DNA from: Anabaena sp. WA102
GTDB taxonomy: Bacteria > Cyanobacteriota > Cyanobacteriia > Cyanobacteriales > Nostocaceae
DNA length: 64,000 nucleotides
Assembly: GCF_001277295.1 (NCBI RefSeq)
Contig: NZ_CP011456.1
Coordinates: 1,612,001-1,676,000 of the forward strand
Reading direction: 5' to 3'
Under the pieces are notes generated by a model. The model was not told the origin of the DNA. It saw only the letters and a program-made list of their open reading frames with translations, and did no database searches. This document shows positions 25,353-34,609 of this stretch, piece by piece. The first letter of the stretch is position 1. Every line of letters begins with the position of its first letter. Both the position numbers and the translations under genes were made by a program.

Positions 25353-27944
25353 TTATCTGCGTCCCCAAACCTTCAATCCTTCAAACCACAAAATACTCAA
25401 TACTCCAGAAGTGAGACTAACTAATAAATCATCAAAATGAAGAACAGAGAACCGGAATAAATGACGTAACACAGGAACATAAAGCACCAAACCCATAAAC
25501 ACCACAGCACCAGCCAACACCCACCAAAGTGCCGCATTAGGAGTGCGTAACATTTCGGGAATAGTCCGCGACCAAGAACGATTACTCAAAATCATACTCA
25601 AATTTGAGACAATTAGGGTAGTAAAAGCCAAAGCACGGGCATCAAATTCCCCATGTCCAGAATAAAAAGCCACAGCAAATACAAGCAGTAACACCACTAG
25701 CACACTTATCCCTTGCAGCAGTGCTAACCTCAAAGTTCGACGACTGAATAAGGACTCTCTGGGATTACGGGGTGGACGGTTCATGATATTGCTTTCTTCT
25801 GGTTCAGCCTCAAATACTACAGTACAGGCAGGGTCAATAATTAAATGCAGAAAAGCAATGTGGATAGGCAATAATACCAGCGGCCAATGAAATATTACCG
25901 GAATCAAGGACATTCCCGCAATGGGGATATGCACCGCCAAAGTATAAGCCATACCTTTTTTCAGGTTATCAAATACTCGCCGTCCTAGCCTCACAGATTG
26001 GACAATGGCAGAAAAATCATCATCTAGCAAAACTAAATCCGCAGATTCACGGGCGACATCTGTTCCCCTTTCACCCATAGCAATACCGATATTTGCAGCT
26101 TTCAAAGCTGGGGCATCATTCACACCATCTCCAGTCATAGCCACGATTTCACCGCAGCGTTTGAGGGCATTCACAATTAGTAATTTTTGTTCGGGAACAA
26201 CCCGCGCAAAAATATTCACAGTTTGAATGCGAGATAGTAACTCCCCTTCTGGGATTGTTTCCAGTTCTGCACCAGTAATTACTTCTGTGGCAGGTTTTAG
26301 ACCGATTTGGCGGGCAATATTTTGGGCTGTGGCGGGATAATCCCCTGTAATCATCACTACCCGGATACCAGCGGTGTAACACTCGGCAATGGCTGGGGCG
26401 ACAGTTGGACGCACGGGGTCAGCCATACCTAGCAGTCCCAAAAAGGCAAATTCAAAGTCATGCTGGGCTTCAGGAAGAGATTTGAGGGTTTTGTTTTTTT
26501 GATGTTGCCCAATAACTTTGGCTACACCCAAAACACGCAAACCAGCGATCGCCATTTTATTAATCTGCTGTTCCAAATCTTGCCTTTGTTGGGTGTTAAA
26601 ATGACAAAGATCAGCGATCGCTTCCGGCGCTCCTTTGGTAGCAACTACTAATTTATCTTCTGGAGATTGCCACACACAAGACATGGCTAATAATTCACCT
26701 GTAAGGGGATATTCTCGCAGGATTTCCCAATCTTGATGTAAATGTTCTGTTCTAGCTAAATAATCATCACCCACTTGTTTGAGGGCTTTTTCCATGGGGT
26801 CGAAAGGGTCTTTGCGACTGGCTAAAATCCCAAATTCGATTAATTCATGAAAAGTTTCCGGCAGGGCTTCCCGTTCATGGAGGGCAACATCGTAAAATTG
26901 CGATGTTAATGTTGTCGGCTGATACACAAATAATTGCTGAACTGACATCCGGTTAAAAGTCAGTGTTCCAGTTTTATCTACACAAAGAACAGTCGCAGAA
27001 CCCAGTGTTTCTACTACAGGAACACGCCGAGTTAAAACCCTAGCCTGGGAAAATCTCCAAGCCCCCAAAGCCAGGAAAATTGCCAAGACCACAGGAATTT
27101 CATTGGGCAAAATTGCCATCGCCAGCGCCAAACCTGCTAAAATTCCTTGTAGCCAATCGTTCCTTGTTGCACCGTAAATAACGATTACAGCTACACAAAT
27201 AGCGATCGCTACAAAGGTCAATTTACTGACAATTTTTCGAGTTTCCCGTTGCAAAACCGTGTCTTCGGATTCGACAGTTTGCAAGGCTTTACCAATTTTA
27301 CCCATTTCCGTCTGCATACCTGTGGCATAGACTTGGGCAATTCCCTGACCTTGAACTACTAACGTTCCCGAATAGACAAAAGGTAGATCTTCACCACCAG
27401 GACGATGCTGTGTGGCGGTTCTCATTGTGTTTTCTAAATCGGTAGTATCCTGCTTGCGAACGGGTAAAGATTCCCCAGTTAACAAAGACTCATCAAGACT
27501 CAAATGGGTAGACCACATCACCACAGCATCAGCAGGAACTCTATCACCCTCTGACAAAACAATCACATCTTCTCGAACTACTTCCCGTCCAGCAATTCGT
27601 TGACGTTTGCCATCACGAATAACTAATGCGCGTGGACTAGAAAGATCCCGTAATGCTTCAAGAGATTTTTCTGTTTTTTGTTCCTGGTATAAGTTGATGC
27701 CAACAATGAAAAAGATGAACCCTAGTAAAATTAAAGCTTCCTGGGCATCACCCAAAAACAGGTAAATGATACCACATCCTAATAACAGAAGAAAAATCGG
27801 CTCTTGGAAGATTTCTAGGGCAATTTCCCAGATTTGACGATGTTGGGTAGATGGTAGCTCATTATATCCTTCTTGTTGGAGGCGATCGCTTGCTACTGAC
27901 ACAGATAGCCCCGTAATAGATTGGAGTTCGATTTTATGAGTCAT
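25353..27944 (-). CDS. Cation-translocating P-type ATPase (P2-like)
   Basis: 863 residues, full length. N-terminal cation-ATPase domain (LSVSVASDRLQQEGYNELPS). Actuator motif LDESLLTGES. Helix-4 motif PNEIPVVLAIF, which differs from the PEGLP of classical Ca2+ pumps. Phosphorylation site CVDKTGTLT, with aspartate. Nucleotide-domain motifs ATKGAPEAI and MITGDYPATA, and the hinge MTGDGVNDAPALKAA. Ten membrane helices are expected, and the C-terminal bundle is present. The ion could be Ca2+, Mg2+, Na+ or Mn2+; the altered helix-4 motif prevents a firm call. It is possibly co-transcribed with the PepSY-like gene downstream. Confidence 0.92.
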   Translation of the reverse strand: MTHKIELQSITGLSVSVASDRLQQEGYNELPSTQHRQIWEIALEIFQEPIFLLLLGCGIIYLFLGDAQEALILLGFIFFIVGINLYQEQKTEKSLEALRDLSSPRALVIRDGKRQRIAGREVVREDVIVLSEGDRVPADAVVMWSTHLSLDESLLTGESLPVRKQDTTDLENTMRTATQHRPGGEDLPFVYSGTLVVQGQGIAQVYATGMQTEMGKIGKALQTVESEDTVLQRETRKIVSKLTFVAIAICVAVIVIYGATRNDWLQGILAGLALAMAILPNEIPVVLAIFLALGAWRFSQARVLTRRVPVVETLGSATVLCVDKTGTLTFNRMSVQQLFVYQPTTLTSQFYDVALHEREALPETFHELIEFGILASRKDPFDPMEKALKQVGDDYLARTEHLHQDWEILREYPLTGELLAMSCVWQSPEDKLVVATKGAPEAIADLCHFNTQQRQDLEQQINKMAIAGLRVLGVAKVIGQHQKNKTLKSLPEAQHDFEFAFLGLLGMADPVRPTVAPAIAECYTAGIRVVMITGDYPATAQNIARQIGLKPATEVITGAELETIPEGELLSRIQTVNIFARVVPEQKLLIVNALKRCGEIVAMTGDGVNDAPALKAANIGIAMGERGTDVARESADLVLLDDDFSAIVQSVRLGRRVFDNLKKGMAYTLAVHIPIAGMSLIPVIFHWPLVLLPIHIAFLHLIIDPACTVVFEAEPEESNIMNRPPRNPRESLFSRRTLRLALLQGISVLVVLLLVFAVAFYSGHGEFDARALAFTTLIVSNLSMILSNRSWSRTIPEMLRTPNAALWWVLAGAVVFMGLVLYVPVLRHLFRFSVLHFDDLLVSLTSGVLSILWFEGLKVWGRR

Positions 27945-28020
27945 GATAAAAGTTTTGTTTGAGTGGTTACATATCGTGTAAACTACATATATATAGCGAT
28001 CGCCAAAAAATCCCCAAAAT

Positions 28021-28281
28021 TTATCTTAAAAATCTCTTAAAACTGTTATTCTGAGCAGAGCGTTCCCACTCATAGGCTGATGACCAAGCTGCGCTATTAG
28101 AGGCGACACCAATACCAGTATCCGCCACTTCCATAACTACAAAATCATCCCATTTAACGATTTTTATCCTGACCAGACCATCATTAGATGGATATTGCAA
28201 CGTATTTCCCAGCAAATTGTCAAGTTGCACTTTCCGAGTTCTTGACATTTGCTGTTTTATCATAGGAAATATTAACGGCAC
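28021..28281 (-). pseudogene. Fragment of a histidine-kinase ATPase domain
   Basis: Within 86 residues, LDNLLGNTLQYPSNDGLVRI and DDFVVMEVADTGIGV match the N-box and G1-box of a HATPase_c domain (LDNLLSNAIKYSP..G and V-x-D-T-G-I-G-I). No H-box precedes and no G2-box follows; the frame then reads an unrelated basic tail. It is a decayed kinase remnant divergent from the lipoprotein gene. Confidence 0.7.
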
Positions 28282-28309
28282 AAATAAAAATATCCATTAG
28301 GAGTTGACC

Positions 28310-28735
28310 ATGAAGAATTTCAAACCAATGTTAATTATTGCAAGTATCAGCTTACTGGCTTTAGTAGGTTGTAACAAGCCCGAACAATCTGCTACCGAAA
28401 CTACCCCAGCAGCAACTTCCAATTCTACAAAAAAAGTCCCAGGACAAAAATCCACAGTAAGTAATGCAGGTTTATTCGCCGTAGTCTCCAAAACAAAAAC
28501 CGCAGTTACATCTGGCAATTTTGTCCAAGCTAAAAAAGAATTTGACAAGTTTGAAGATGCTTGGAAAGAAGTAGAAGATGGCATCAAAGCTAAATCCCGT
28601 AATAATTATGACGCTGTAGAAAAAAGTATGGATGAAATTTCAGGAGAACTCAAAGCTGCTAAACCCCAAAAAGACAAATTATTAGCATCCTTAAAGTCAT
28701 TGGAAAAAACTATTAATACTATTCCCAAGTCTTAA
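28310..28735 (+). CDS. Small lipoprotein, DUF4363-like
   Basis: From ATG 28310 (TAGGAG at 28298-28303) the product is 141 residues. The frame is open from a TTG two codons earlier, which is less likely. Signal KPMLIIASISLLALVGC with a lipobox (LVGC), then a Thr/Ala-rich linker, then an all-helical domain (GLFAVVSKTKTAVTSGNFVQ, AKKEFDKFEDAWKEVEDGIK, AVEKSMDEISGELKAAKP). The helical part resembles DUF4363. Membrane-anchored, periplasmic. Function unknown. Confidence 0.75.
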   Translation: MKNFKPMLIIASISLLALVGCNKPEQSATETTPAATSNSTKKVPGQKSTVSNAGLFAVVSKTKTAVTSGNFVQAKKEFDKFEDAWKEVEDGIKAKSRNNYDAVEKSMDEISGELKAAKPQKDKLLASLKSLEKTINTIPKS

Positions 28736-28777
28736 TAAAATATTGTGAGTTTGACAATATCTAAAATCTGACAACAA

Positions 28778-28843
28778 AGATCCCCGACTTCTGTGATCAA
28801 TTTATGATTTATATACACAATCAATAAAAGAAGTCGGGGATCT
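28778..28843. repeat. Family-P palindrome, copy 4, with an enlarged loop
   Basis: Arms AGATCCCCGACTTCT (28778-28792) and AGAAGTCGGGGATCT (28829-28843) are separated by about 36 bp instead of the usual 3, suggesting insertion of about 33 bp into the centre. Confidence 0.88.
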
Positions 28844-28955
28844 GTCCATGAACGATACATCAGTCATCTAATTGAGGCTGGTAATAGGTGATAAAATACC
28901 TATTTTCATCCTGTTCATCCTGCTATCCTGGATATCCTGATTCTGACAATAAAAT

Positions 28956-29396
28956 TCATGAAAAAGGTTTCAACCATTTCCATAAAATAGCAGTATCCAG
29001 AGCAAAAGCAGCCAGAGAAAACCACAATATACTTTCTCCTGCTAAGATTAAAAAAGGCAAAACCGGATTATTTATATCCCAACCAACTTCTATTTGAGTT
29101 AAACCCCGCACTAAACCAAAAGCCCAAACTCCACCAGTTTTGAGGTGAGGATTGGCATCTACACGGATAATATAACGATAGGTGACACCAAATAGAAAAC
29201 CAGAAAACCCGGCTATGACACCATTTAATAACATCTGTAAATTTACTATATCAATTTTATCATAAGTAACTATTGGAAAATACTTATCTAGCCACAAAAC
29301 ATTAATAAAGCTGGTACTAAGAAAAGCTAAACCTAAAGATATGCTACCAATTACTCCCGCTTTCAGGGATTCTAGCCGTTCTGCCATTAATTCCAT
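28956..29396 (-). CDS. Conserved cyanobacterial membrane protein
   Basis: 146 residues with four hydrophobic segments (VIGSISLGLAFLSTSFINVL, MLLNGVIAGFSGFLFGVTYR, GGVWAFGLVRGLTQIEVG, FLILAGESILWFSLAAFALD). The positive-inside pattern and conserved Gly/Arg in FGVTYRYIIRVDANPHLKTG suggest a defined family, but it has no name that I recognise. It is divergent from petN, with about 100 bp between the starts. Confidence 0.68.
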   Translation of the reverse strand: MELMAERLESLKAGVIGSISLGLAFLSTSFINVLWLDKYFPIVTYDKIDIVNLQMLLNGVIAGFSGFLFGVTYRYIIRVDANPHLKTGGVWAFGLVRGLTQIEVGWDINNPVLPFLILAGESILWFSLAAFALDTAILWKWLKPFS

Positions 29397-29497
29397 AATT
29401 TTTCTAACTCTCCTATCAATCTAGTTAATGAATCCACTGCATTTTCCCAGTATGATGGATATTAGAGCCGTTTTGTAATTATTTGAAAAGTAGAACT

Positions 29498-29584
29498 ATG
29501 ATTTTGACACTGGGTTGGGTATCGCTGTTAGTTGTGTTTACTTGGTCTATTTCTATGGTAGTTTGGGGACGCAACGGACTATAG
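29498..29584 (+). CDS. petN: Cytochrome b6-f complex subunit PetN
   Basis: 28 residues: [20 protein letters not shown] then VVWGRNGL. This is almost the whole conserved PetN sequence (usually M-x-I-L-T-L-G-W...GRNGL, 29 residues). PetN is a single-helix subunit on the periphery of the cytochrome b6f dimer and is needed for its stability. The frame is below usual gene-finder cut-offs. The following 53-residue gene starts 8 bp after the stop and is probably co-transcribed. Confidence 0.95.
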   Translation: MILTLGWVSLLVVFTWSISMVVWGRNGL

Positions 29585-29591
29585 AGGCATC

Positions 29592-29753
29592 GTGGAAAGT
29601 CCATTTTTGGGTATTTTAGCCTTATTTGGGGTGCTGCTGCTAGTAGGAGTTACTGGTGGTGTTGTTTATCTAACATTATCAGATTGGCGCGATCGCCGTC
29701 GTCTCGAAGACGAAACCCGCGAAGCCCGACGTAGCACTAGCAAGCGAAAATGA
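29592..29753 (+). CDS. Small single-helix membrane protein downstream of petN
   Basis: 53 residues from GTG 29592, preceded by AGAGG at 29583-29587. The structure is MESPFLGILALFGVLLLVGV / TGGVVYLTLSDWRDRRRLED / ETREARRSTSKRK: one hydrophobic helix followed by a strongly charged cytoplasmic tail. Spacing to petN (7 bp) implies a bicistron, so a role at the thylakoid, perhaps with b6f, is a reasonable guess but not shown. It looks real because the frame uses normal codons and has a clear ribosome-binding site. Confidence 0.72.
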   Translation: MESPFLGILALFGVLLLVGVTGGVVYLTLSDWRDRRRLEDETREARRSTSKRK

Positions 29754-30239
29754 TTCTATTGCAGCATATATATAGCTGTATTTTGCGTTAAACAGTGTTT
29801 ATGTAGGGATAATAACTATTTCTATCCCTACATAAATTATACTTATATACAAGGGAATTTATCTATGAGAATGTAGATAGACAATGGGTTTCGGCGTGAT
29901 CAACCAAAATAAGCGATCGCACCTGAGTTCGGTGTTAGGAGTTCGGAGTTTCTCCTTCGGAGACGCTACGCGAACAGAGTTATGATTTTTTCAACGAGAT
30001 CATAAGGGTTTGAGACTCATATTTGGGGCAGTTTTCCAAAAATTATCTTATGTCGAACTCAGGTGATCGCAGTTTTACCGAAGATCTTACCCAACTTTAT
30101 ATCATTATTTCTTTGCGTCTCTGCGTCTCTGCGTGAAATGAAATTCAAGAAATATAGAAAAAAATATACCTGTTTATAGCCAGAAACTACAAACAAGTAC
30201 AATCAAAAATAACAGTAGTTTATTAAAAAAACAAAATTA
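29754..30239. other. Intergenic region with a 14-bp-arm hairpin
   Basis: Arms TTTATGTAGGGATA (29799-29812) and TATCCCTACATAAA (29823-29836) form a hairpin 46 bp after the small-protein stop; it may end the petN transcript. Further on there is a dispersed repeat fragment at about 29950-29985 (TTCGGAGACGCTACGCGAAC). No gene was recognised. Confidence 0.6.
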
Positions 30240-30482
30240 TTAGTCGTTATCCCACTCTTCACGTCCGATTAAATCACCGATGCGATCGCGCAGTAAAAAA
30301 TCACATTTCTCCAATTCACATTCTACACAAACCCACTCTCTAGCCGGGATAAACTGGCAAAGTGTATATATTGGCTGTTGACGACCAACCATTCCCCTTT
30401 CCACCAGTCGGCGTGCTTCGTCCTGAATAACATTCAGAGAGTAGTAATTGTAATTGATAGAAGGCACCGTATTCACAGTCAT
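30240..30482 (-). CDS. DUF4327 family protein
   Basis: 80 residues, soluble. The segments YSLNVIQDEARRLVERGMVG, RQQPIYTLCQFIPAREWVCV and LLRDRIGDLIGREEWDND match the small cyanobacteria-specific DUF4327 family over nearly its whole length. Three cysteines (CQF, CVEC) could bind metal. Function unknown. It stands alone, with 500 bp of non-coding DNA upstream. Confidence 0.85.
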   Translation of the reverse strand: MTVNTVPSINYNYYSLNVIQDEARRLVERGMVGRQQPIYTLCQFIPAREWVCVECELEKCDFLLRDRIGDLIGREEWDND

Positions 30483-30986
30483 GGTTTTTTTCTCACAAAA
30501 TTACATCAAAAATACATTTAGATAGCGTTCCCGTTATGCACGAGGAACAAACATGGCAATAATTAAACCTGTGTCCAGGGTTTTGTAGTTTGCTATACGG
30601 AACTATTATCATTTTGACGCTATACACCTCCAAATTATCTAAAGAAATGTTAAGTTTGTCAACAAAGGATGACATTCATGGTATTTCAACTTGATATTCC
30701 TAAGATAACAGCAGTTAAGTTTACTAATCAAACCTAGATATTTACATTTTTAACATTAACTTGTATTAAAATTATTAAAATCATACTAGATTTGCTTTAG
30801 CGTTAACTTTATTAGCATATATAAGTCTATGATTTTTGACCTCTATCCTAAGACACAAGATTTGCAATACCCATAACTCTCTAAAAATAGGGAATCAAGG
30901 CATTGCCTATTATCCCCACCTAGAGTGCTTTAACTAGCAACAAGTTCCAGATTTATTTATATTTTGGTTAACTTTGCATTAATAAA
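30483..30986. other. Intergenic region
   Basis: AT-rich DNA between the DUF4327 and rbfA genes, both on the minus strand. I see no RNA gene, repeat element or credible ORF; a 60-codon minus frame at 30493-30675 lacks a ribosome-binding site and any family resemblance. Confidence 0.5.
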
Positions 30987-31385
30987 TCATTCAGCCATCT
31001 CTTCTACTACCTCATCCACACTTGCTGATGCTCGTTGTTGCTCCAGTTGGTTTAATAAACTCAGCACCTTAGTACCTCGTTCTATAGAACGATCTTCCAC
31101 AAAGATCACTTCTGGAGTCCGTCTTAATCTGACTCTAGCCCCCAATTCACTGCGAACGTAACCCGTAGCTGACTTTAAACCAGCCATTGTTTCCGTTTTC
31201 GCTTCCTCCGTTCCATAAATACTCACAAAGATGGTAGCGTGTTGTAGATCCCCAGAAACATCCACATCGGTAACACTGACCATTCCCGTACCCACACGGT
31301 CATCCTTAATACCGTTGAGTAGCATTTGGCTAACTTCCCGTTTAATTAATTCAGCAACGCGGGAAACGCGGCGATTTGTAGCCAT
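30987..31385 (-). CDS. rbfA: Ribosome-binding factor A
   Basis: 132 residues. RbfA KH-like fold: [60 protein letters not shown], with a short acidic C-terminal tail. RbfA acts on the 17S rRNA in late 30S maturation and is needed in the cold. The DUF751 gene lies 126 bp upstream on the same strand. Confidence 0.94.
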   Translation of the reverse strand: MATNRRVSRVAELIKREVSQMLLNGIKDDRVGTGMVSVTDVDVSGDLQHATIFVSIYGTEEAKTETMAGLKSATGYVRSELGARVRLRRTPEVIFVEDRSIERGTKVLSLLNQLEQQRASASVDEVVEEMAE

Positions 31386-31511
31386 ATAAATTCCGCCTTC
31401 TCACAGAGGTTTAATAACATGATTCTAAACGTAAATGAAAGTGGACGGTGCTTGACGTGATAAAATCAACACCAACAGTCCAATAAACTCAACCCTTTCC
31501 TGGCTTTTGGT

Positions 31512-31718
31512 TTACATTGAACTCAATCCCAGCATGGCCCGCACGGTAAGCGTTACGAAAAAAAGACCACCAGTAAACAAACCTAAAATAGCCATCAGCG
31601 TCACAGGACGTTTTAATAATGGAAACAGCGGCTCAAGGGTGTTTAGAAAAATACCCAAGACGATACTAACTAAATACCGAGGGTAGCGAAAGACGTTATC
31701 CCAAAATCCATCAAACAT
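31512..31718 (-). CDS. DUF751 / Ycf33-like membrane protein
   Basis: 68 residues with two hydrophobic helices (PRYLVSIVLGIFLNTLEPLF and LMAILGLFTGGLFFVTLTVR) and the family opening FWDNVFRYPRY. DUF751 corresponds to the plastid-encoded Ycf33 of algae; its function is not known. It precedes rbfA on the same strand, and the two may be co-transcribed. Confidence 0.85.
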   Translation of the reverse strand: MFDGFWDNVFRYPRYLVSIVLGIFLNTLEPLFPLLKRPVTLMAILGLFTGGLFFVTLTVRAMLGLSSM

Positions 31719-31783
31719 TTGAATTTAGACTGCCTTATTATAGACTTTATTGATTAGTTAGTTTTTAGTTTAATCGTAAGTAG

Positions 31784-32620
31784 ATGGTAAGTCAAATCCC
31801 TAAACAAACTTACCCACGACCATTTTTAAAGTGGGCTGGGGGTAAAACTAGATTGATTTCGCAATATAAAGACCATTTTCCCCAGCATTACCAGACCTAC
31901 TATGAACCATTTTTAGGGGGTGGAGCAGTTTTTTTCCATTTGCAACCATCTCATGCAGTTTTAACTGATATTAATGCAGATTTAGTTATTACTTATCGGT
32001 GCGTTAGAGACAATCTTGAAGAATTAATAACTTTACTGCAAGCACATCAGCAAAGACATAATTCAGAGTATTACTATGATGTCAGAAATTATCATAATGG
32101 GACAGATTTAACAAAAGCGGCTCGGTTTATTTATCTGAATAAGACTTGTTTTAATGGGCTGTACCGGGTTAATTCTCAAGGAAAATTTAATGTCCCTGTA
32201 GGTAAATATAAAAATCCTGGTATTTGTCAAGAAGAAGTTTTGCGAGTCGCATCGTTAGCACTCCAGAAAGTAGAAATCAAACAAGCAAATTTTGCAGAAG
32301 TGTTGAATTATGCAACTGGTACTAATGACTTTGTTTATTTTGATCCTCCCTATTATCCTCTAAATAAAACTAGCAATTTTACAGCTTATAGTAATTTCTG
32401 TTTCGACGAGAATCAACAAATAAAACTCAGAGATATTTTTATTGAATTAGCTGATAAAGGTGTAAAAGTTATGTTATCTAATTCTGATTGTCCATTGATT
32501 CGTGACCTTTATAGTGATTTTAATGTTCACACCATATCAGCAGCAAGGTCAATTAATTCTAATGCCCAGAAGCGAGGGAAAATAACTGAAGTATTAGTAA
32601 CTTCTTATAGAAAATTGTAG
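31784..32620 (+). CDS. Solitary DNA adenine methylase (Dam/D12 class)
   Basis: 278 residues. SAM-binding motif FLKWAGGKTRLISQ with YEPFLGGGAVFFHL, and catalytic motif IV FVYFDPPYYPL (D-P-P-Y), as in alpha-class N6-adenine methylases of the Dam/DpnIIA type, which recognise GATC. The middle segment ARFIYLNKTCFNGLYRVNSQ is also family-typical. No restriction enzyme lies beside it, consistent with the solitary GATC methylase usual in Nostocales, used for repair or regulation. The specificity is inferred from family, not read from sequence. Confidence 0.88.
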   Translation: MVSQIPKQTYPRPFLKWAGGKTRLISQYKDHFPQHYQTYYEPFLGGGAVFFHLQPSHAVLTDINADLVITYRCVRDNLEELITLLQAHQQRHNSEYYYDVRNYHNGTDLTKAARFIYLNKTCFNGLYRVNSQGKFNVPVGKYKNPGICQEEVLRVASLALQKVEIKQANFAEVLNYATGTNDFVYFDPPYYPLNKTSNFTAYSNFCFDENQQIKLRDIFIELADKGVKVMLSNSDCPLIRDLYSDFNVHTISAARSINSNAQKRGKITEVLVTSYRKL

Positions 32621-32625
32621 AAATC

Positions 32626-32973
32626 GTAGGTTGGGTAGAACGAAGTGAAACCCAACATTATAACATCTAAGTAAGTTAACACAATAAAACAAAACTGTGT
32701 AAAGAGATGTAAAATCGCTGAAAACTTCTTTACTCTTGCCTTACTAAGTAGTGAGACAGAATTAATTACACAATGTCATTGCGTAAGCGTTGCGTGGGGT
32801 TAGCCAGATGGAACGAAGTGAAATGAAACAATTGCAAGGGTCGTGATTGCTTCCCTTCGCTCGCAATGACTGTAAATATTTTTGTCCATTACTTATAACA
32901 ACAATTTTTAACGCCAACCTACTTAACATTTCCATGAAAATGTTGGGTTTACTTGCGTCAACCCAACCGACCA
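32626..32973. mobile_element. Three-level nested repeat: F [ MITE A [ MITE B ] ]
   Basis: The outer family-F palindrome (GTAGGTTGGGTAGAACGAAG ... GCGTCAACCCAACC) is split. Inside is MITE A (32668-32925), itself split by MITE B (32745-32895). Unbroken relatives of F (2588), A (20658) and B (20885) elsewhere in the window confirm each boundary. Confidence 0.85.
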
Positions 32974-32981
32974 GATGGAAT

Positions 32982-34202
32982 TTAATTATTTTTGGTTTCA
33001 GCATGACCGTTACGAATAGACCATGCTAATTCCAACATTTGTGTCCAGCGTTTTTGCAGTTGTTTCGGAGTACATTGAACGGCTTTAGAAATAAGTTGAT
33101 CACTTTGACAAGCGGTTTTTAGTTCAAAAATTTGTTGCTGCTGTGGTGTGAGTTGATTCCAAAAAATATCCCATTGCTGGGAAGATAAACCTAACTTATG
33201 TTCTAAACCAGCACCTAACCATTGATGAACTAATTGCCATTGGTGCTGTTTGGCAAACTTCTCAACATGATATTTAAATCTTTGTTGTAAATAATCCCGT
33301 TGACGACTGGTTAAACCGAGAATTTGGTCAATTTCCGGTGCAGAAAGATCCTGGAGTTTGAGAGTCAAGTAATTCATACAATCAGATTGTCCTTGAGATT
33401 CCAGATATTTCATCAATTCGGTAATCACGCGATTGCGTTCCGACTCTTCAGAAGGGTCAAAACCAGGTTTAGCAATCATTTGTGAGCGAATTTGCTGCAC
33501 TGCCACATTGCGTTGATAAGATTCTGCTTCTTCCGTTTTCGCAGAATCCACTGCCATTTCAATATCTACAGTAGTTTCTTGGGGTTGACGACGGGCAAAA
33601 CCTTGAGCGCGTAAAACAATTAGTTGTTGATTAGCACCACCAGGTAAATTAATCCGGCGTTTGGCATATTGTTCTGTAAATGCCATATACTCAGCTACTT
33701 GTAACTGAGTACGGGGGGTGTAATCTTCAGGTAGTTCGGTTTCTCGACGGAAAGCTTTAATTGCTTCGATATAAAAAGCTTGTAAAAAATCTTCAATCAG
33801 ATTGTAACGAGCCTCAAATCCTAAATCTGAGCCTGCAACAGTTACGTGACGATAAACAATTGCGCCTAAGCTGCTGTGTAATTCTACTCGTCCTTGTTTA
33901 GAACCAAGTTGATAGTAACGGAGGCACTTTTGTAAGCGATGTCTTCCTAATGTAATTTGCCAAGACTGAATTTGTCCTGAGTTTTGAATGCGGGAGCTTT
34001 TATCACATATCCGTTCTACTTCTTTGGCTATGCGTCCAACAACATCTTGTACACCTGAAGTGGCGGATTTAACTTGAGATTGCATCTCATGGGATAAAAG
34101 TTGTACTAATGTATCGCTGGTAGGAACAGACAATTCTTCAAGAGAAATATAGCTATCAAAAGCAGATGTAGAATTAGGCAGATTGGCGATGTTAGCTTTC
34201 AT
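32982..34202 (-). CDS. HetZ-family heterocyst differentiation protein
   Basis: 406 residues from ATG 34202 (the frame extends nine codons further). The N-terminal third contains TLGRHRLQKCLRYYQLGSKQ and GRVELHSSLGAIVYRHV; the centre YNLIEDFLQAFYIEAIKAFR and LQVAEYMAFTEQYAKRRINL; the C-terminal part has sigma-factor-like helix-turn-helix segments (APEIDQILGLTSRQRDYLQQ). This matches the HetZ / HetZ-related family of filamentous cyanobacteria. HetZ acts early in heterocyst differentiation and binds DNA. patU genes, which follow hetZ in Anabaena, are absent here, so this may be the HetZ-related paralogue and not hetZ itself. Confidence 0.75.
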   Translation of the reverse strand: MKANIANLPNSTSAFDSYISLEELSVPTSDTLVQLLSHEMQSQVKSATSGVQDVVGRIAKEVERICDKSSRIQNSGQIQSWQITLGRHRLQKCLRYYQLGSKQGRVELHSSLGAIVYRHVTVAGSDLGFEARYNLIEDFLQAFYIEAIKAFRRETELPEDYTPRTQLQVAEYMAFTEQYAKRRINLPGGANQQLIVLRAQGFARRQPQETTVDIEMAVDSAKTEEAESYQRNVAVQQIRSQMIAKPGFDPSEESERNRVITELMKYLESQGQSDCMNYLTLKLQDLSAPEIDQILGLTSRQRDYLQQRFKYHVEKFAKQHQWQLVHQWLGAGLEHKLGLSSQQWDIFWNQLTPQQQQIFELKTACQSDQLISKAVQCTPKQLQKRWTQMLELAWSIRNGHAETKNN

Positions 34203-34609
34203 GACTTTTCTATAAAATTGGTATTGCACCTTAACTCAAACGCATATACAGTATTTAAGGCCAGTCTCAGGAGTAAAAATCTTTGGGGATTTATGCCTCA
34301 AAACTCACCAACTAGACTCCTGATATGTAAACACTGTAGGAAATTTCCAAAGTTAAGGGCTTGTTAATTGTGTCGCTTTATTTTTAGCAACTAAATCAAA
34401 GATGGCATAATAGATATTCACTCTGAGGACAAATTGCCAAAACCTTAGTCATGCTAAGATTGGCCGATAGCCTGTGTGGCGTAGCCATAATTTCATGACT
34501 GGGATAAGAGTGCCTGGGAGGATGACAATTTCAAAATTGGAGTCAGGTGATCATAATAATTAGCGCAACGGAGTCCAAAACAAGGGGTTGCACTTATAAA
34601 GCTTTATTC
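34203..34609. other. Intergenic region upstream of the HetZ-family gene
   Basis: It contains the likely promoter of the HetZ-family gene and a fragment of the dispersed GGCGTAGCCATA repeat (about 34478-34489). No gene or RNA was recognised. Confidence 0.45.

Noticed and set aside
30493..30675. 60-codon minus-strand frame upstream of the DUF4327 gene
   Set aside because: No ribosome-binding site or family resemblance.
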